From assembly GCA_934277865.1 (NCBI GenBank), contig CAKQVW010000155.1, positions 1 through 6,859 on the forward strand: 6,859 nucleotides of DNA, in the 5' to 3' direction. Every line of letters begins with the position of its first letter. Within the stretch, counting starts at the first letter, position 1. The position numbers were made by a program, and so were the translations under genes. The notes beneath the pieces were generated by a model. It made no database searches. It saw only the letters and a program-made list of their open reading frames with translations, and was not told where the DNA came from. This document shows, piece by piece, positions 4,276-6,859 of the stretch. This stretch comes from an uncultured Pseudobdellovibrionaceae bacterium. GTDB taxonomy: Bacteria; Bdellovibrionota; Bdellovibrionia; Bdellovibrionales; JAMPXM01.

Positions 4276-6859
4276 TCAGTTCGCGTTGCAAAGAGCTGGT
4301 AAGTTGACAGAATGATAAATTCCTCGGTCTCCAAAATTGGACTGATCTCCGCCCAATCCGCCGAATACGCTGGCATTGATCGAGGCGGGGGCTTCGGCTG
4401 CGCAGAGATAAAGTTCGCTGGCTCCTCCGCCGCCTCCACCGGATGGACCAGCGGAAGCTCCGCTTGCGCCAGTTCCGCCGGTGGCGAGAATATTCACGTT
4501 GGTGGCTGCGTCGGTGCGTTTGATCGCGGCCGAGATGAGTCCGCCTCCGCCGCCCCCTCCAGACATGCCAGCACTGGGGCCACCATTGGCGCCGTTTGAT
4601 ATGAGATTCAGTGTGCCACCACCACGGATGCGATCGACCATCAGGAACACGAAGCCGCCGCCATTTCCGCCGACAGCCAAGAAGGCATCGCCTCCACCTC
4701 CGCCGCCGCCGAAGTAGAGCTTTCTTCCGCTAAGTGGGAGTGTGTAGTTTTGCGTGCGCAGGCGCTGAGGAAAGAGGCTGTCGTAAATGCTGCCATTTCC
4801 AAGTTGGCCGTCGAGCCCGCCGCCCCAGCAATACGACATGCCGATGGCCGTGATCCCACAGGTGGACTTATTGGCTGCAGTGACCGAAGCGAACGTGAGT
4901 CCTGAAATGGGGGTCGGCGTTAAGCGTGGAGAGATGTCGCCATTTCCAAGTTGGCCGTTGGCGCCGTCGCCCCAGCAGTAGAGATTGCCGGTGAGTGTGA
5001 TGGCGCAAGCGTGTTTCGAGGCCGTCGCCACTTGGCGGAATACACCGTCGACGCCGATGTTCGCAAACAGGTTGCGGTCGGTGGTCGTTCCGTCACCGAG
5101 ATTTCCGTAGACGTTTCGGCCTGAACATTTCACCTGATCGGTCGTCGTGATTCCGCAGACGAAATCGATTCCGACGCGGACTTGTTTAAATGTGAGTCCC
5201 ATCGCTGCATTAGTTGGTGAGGGTACGGTGCCGGACGTGCTGCGGCCAAACTGTCCATGTGCATCACTTCCCCAGCAGCGAAGTGCGCCGGAGATGGTGA
5301 CACCGCATGTGGAAGCCCCGTTCACCGAGATGTCGAGGTATTGCGTGCCACTATCGACCGTTACGGGTGCAGAACGGTTGATCGTCGTGCCGTCACCGAC
5401 TTGTCCGTTCGAGTTAACGCCCCAACATTTTAGTTGCCGAGATTCCGCGAGAATCCCGCAAGCGTGTGCGCCGTCACTTGAGGCAACTGTGATCTTGGAA
5501 TATCGGCTGGTGTCGGCAATCATCGCGGGAGTTAGTCGTGCCCCAATCGTGCCGTTACCAAGCTGCCCCGAGGCGCCGCCGCCCCAGCAATAAACTTGGT
5601 CGGCTTCGGAAATCCCACACGAGAAGTGGTTTCCGCTGGCAACTTGTTTGAACCGGATCGAGGTGTCAGAAGCTGTTGGCACTGTTCGCCGAAGTGGTGG
5701 GTGGTTCGCTGAACTGACGGCAAATGCACCTTGCGCTTCGAGTCCGCTTCCCCAGCAGAAGAGTTTTCCTTCGGAGATTCCGCAGGCGTGATTCGCTCCC
5801 ATTGAGCTGGAGGACAGGCGGAAATCCAATCCGTGGGCAAGTGGCGCACCGCCAACCGCCAGATTTGGCAGGCCTTGCGAAGAGCCTCCGCCTTCACCGG
5901 CACCTGCGCCGCCCGCACCACTGGACAATGAAGTGTCAGAAGAGCCGCCGCCGCTGCCGAAGGCCATGCCGTTTGCCGATGTCATATTTCCCCAGAGCGA
6001 TCCGCCGGTGTAGGCATTGCTCATCGAACCGACGTAGCCAGAGGAACTGGCTTGAAGGCTCAGTGTTCCGTCGAGTTGAATTTCTCGTACACGAATGGGA
6101 AGGATTCCGCCGATACCATCCTCGTGACTATATGAAGGAGCCATGATTGCGAGCGTCGCTCCAGCAGCGACATTCAGGCGCTGAAAGTTCATCACGCGCC
6201 GAATAGAGATGCGACAATAGTTTGTGCCCATTGGCGCGTTGAGATTTGCGGTTTTCACCAGCAGCGGTGTCGCCGTGATCGGCTGCTCGAGGATGATTGT
6301 GGAGCTTGATGGCGTAGCCTGGATTCGGCCGAAACCATATCGGCCGAGAAAGAGATCGCCACCGCACGCGCCACTTGTTGGATCGTCGGGAGGGCCGGGA
6401 TTGGCATTGCCACCGGAGACGTGCCAAATGACTTCGTCACCGATTTCGAACTCCGAAGCGGTGAAAGGCGATGCGGTACTAAGCTCGCGTCCCGCTGTAG
6501 TACCAATCCTCGTGACGCCCGTGATTCGCTTCATGGCTGATGCGATCTTGTTGCTTGCGACTCCACCTGATTTCGGTGTGTGCACCAAGCCAGGCGTGGG
6601 GGTCGAATAAGGATTGTACCCGGGGTAGAACCACGCAGATCCCGTGGTCTGCGCCAGTGTGCCGTCGCGTTCGTCGCCAAAGCTGATGTTGATGGATGGT
6701 CCACCGCCGCCGCCACCACCGGTGTTGACGAAGTTGCAGGTTTGAATTTTTTTGTTGAGATCAAGCGCGCCGACAATTTCGACAGTGCTTTCGCCAGCAG
6801 GAATGTTCGCTCTTTGCGAGGCAATTAAGAAAGGCTCGGAAAGCTCGTCCGAGTTGATC
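4276..6859 (-). CDS. Large RCC1-repeat, glycine-rich protein, probably exported (5' end outside window)
   Basis: The frame has no stop from 4278 to the right edge, so the gene starts outside the window; the TTG at 6588 is internal. 860 residues are visible. A GGGGGGG run (47-53) is followed by a beta-rich region (about 135-295) containing GDEVIW, YCRISIRR and GGILPIRV. A Gly/Ser-rich stretch (about 300-330) leads into seven RCC1-like repeats (about 343-705), and a second glycine-rich region follows (about 710-815) with runs of 7, 7 and 6 glycines. A short tail ends LPALCNAN. RCC1 repeats build a seven-bladed beta-propeller. Here each blade carries a C-G-[IV]...C-W-G pair spaced 9-11 residues, which would suit disulfides in an exported protein; the signal peptide, if any, is off the window. 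No enzyme motif is seen. It lies upstream of, and probably co-transcribed with, the glycosyltransferase. Surface or cell-envelope location and a binding role are inferred, not shown. Confidence 0.88.
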   Translation of the reverse strand, partial: INSDELSEPFLIASQRANIPAGESTVEIVGALDLNKKIQTCNFVNTGGGGGGGPSINISFGDERDGTLAQTTGSAWFYPGYNPYSTPTPGLVHTPKSGGVASNKIASAMKRITGVTRIGTTAGRELSTASPFTASEFEIGDEVIWHVSGGNANPGPPDDPTSGACGGDLFLGRYGFGRIQATPSSSTIILEQPITATPLLVKTANLNAPMGTNYCRISIRRVMNFQRLNVAAGATLAIMAPSYSHEDGIGGILPIRVREIQLDGTLSLQASSSGYVGSMSNAYTGGSLWGNMTSANGMAFGSGGGSSDTSLSSGAGGAGAGEGGGSSQGLPNLAVGGAPLAHGLDFRLSSSSMGANHACGISEGKLFCWGSGLEAQGAFAVSSANHPPLRRTVPTASDTSIRFKQVASGNHFSCGISEADQVYCWGGGASGQLGNGTIGARLTPAMIADTSRYSKITVASSDGAHACGILAESRQLKCWGVNSNGQVGDGTTINRSAPVTVDSGTQYLDISVNGASTCGVTISGALRCWGSDAHGQFGRSTSGTVPSPTNAAMGLTFKQVRVGIDFVCGITTTDQVKCSGRNVYGNLGDGTTTDRNLFANIGVDGVFRQVATASKHACAITLTGNLYCWGDGANGQLGNGDISPRLTPTPISGLTFASVTAANKSTCGITAIGMSYCWGGGLDGQLGNGSIYDSLFPQRLRTQNYTLPLSGRKLYFGGGGGGGDAFLAVGGNGGGFVFLMVDRIRGGGTLNLISNGANGGPSAGMSGGGGGGGLISAAIKRTDAATNVNILATGGTGASGASAGPSGGGGGGASELYLCAAEAPASINASVFGGLGGDQSNFGDRGIYHSVNLPALCNAN
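4746..5832 (-). repeat. Seven tandem RCC1-like repeats within the exported protein gene
   Basis: Seven units of 49-55 codons, each with two cysteines, an aromatic-Gly (CWG) turn and usually a G-Q-[LVF]-G-[ND]-G motif. Cysteine pairs in the visible protein are at 359/368, 414/424, 467/478, 518/528, 568/578, 618/628 and 667/677. The period shortens from 55 to 49 residues from first to last unit. Blade 5 has CSG instead of CWG, and blade 6 CAI instead of CGI. The last two units share 20 identical bases (4792-4811 and 4939-4958), exactly 147 bases or 49 codons apart, which points to a relatively recent unit duplication or to conversion between units. Seven matches the blade number of a closed RCC1 propeller. 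Confidence 0.88.

Noticed and set aside
4541..4720. CRISPR-like or microsatellite array in the CCGCC/CCACC-rich stretch
   Set aside because: These are runs of glycine codons (GGC, GGT) in the RCC1 protein gene, with no spacer structure.
4481..5593. Plus-strand open frames rich in proline opposite the RCC1 gene (for example 4481-4717 and 5147-5593)
   Set aside because: They are antisense images of glycine codons and of the repeated Cys-Trp-Gly turns. They match no protein style of their own.
6586..6588. TTG at 6588 as the start of the RCC1 protein
   Set aside because: The same frame continues without a stop to the right edge and encodes protein of the same glycine-rich style, including a GGGGGGG run, so the gene starts outside the window.

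Overview
The window looks like bacterial chromosome from a Gram-negative lineage with moderate to slightly high GC. It holds four protein genes and almost no non-coding DNA. No rRNA, tRNA, CRISPR array or recognisable insertion sequence is present. Cobalamin-dependent methionine synthase next to a large secreted-type RCC1/glycine-rich protein would fit Bdellovibrionota, Myxococcota or related groups. That placement is only an impression from protein style and is weakly supported.

Layout. Positions 1-2163 (+) hold the 3' two thirds of metH, open at the left edge. It is followed by a near-perfect 67-bp palindrome (2165-2231). Everything to the right is on the minus strand, so metH is convergent with it. 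Read in the direction of transcription (right to left), the minus-strand genes are: a large RCC1-repeat, glycine-rich, probably exported protein (6859-4276, open at the right edge); a GT4-type glycosyltransferase (4261-2840) that starts 14 nt after the RCC1 stop behind its own ribosome binding site; a second, diverged copy of the palindrome (2842-2774); and a small class I SAM-dependent methyltransferase (2743-2231). The last ends at the first palindrome. The three minus-strand genes look like one transcription unit whose promoter lies outside the window. The set suggests cell-surface or polysaccharide work: an exported repeat protein, a sugar transferase and a methyltransferase. The link between them is inferred from position only.

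The most unusual element is the palindromic repeat pair. Both copies share a 42-base identical core. In both, homology begins exactly at the TAG stop codon of the minus-strand gene that abuts it, and the metH TAG lies two bases from the opposite end of copy A. The arms contain a perfect Shine-Dalgarno octamer (AAGGAGGT) and its anti-SD complement. metH ends about 37 residues short of the E. coli enzyme exactly at this element, which raises the possibility that the element truncated the gene. Other points are a seven-blade RCC1 propeller set inside a glycine-rich domain with one cysteine pair per blade, and a GT4 enzyme lacking both glutamates of the EX7E motif. Gaps between genes are all under 100 bases, and nothing beyond the repeats was seen in them.
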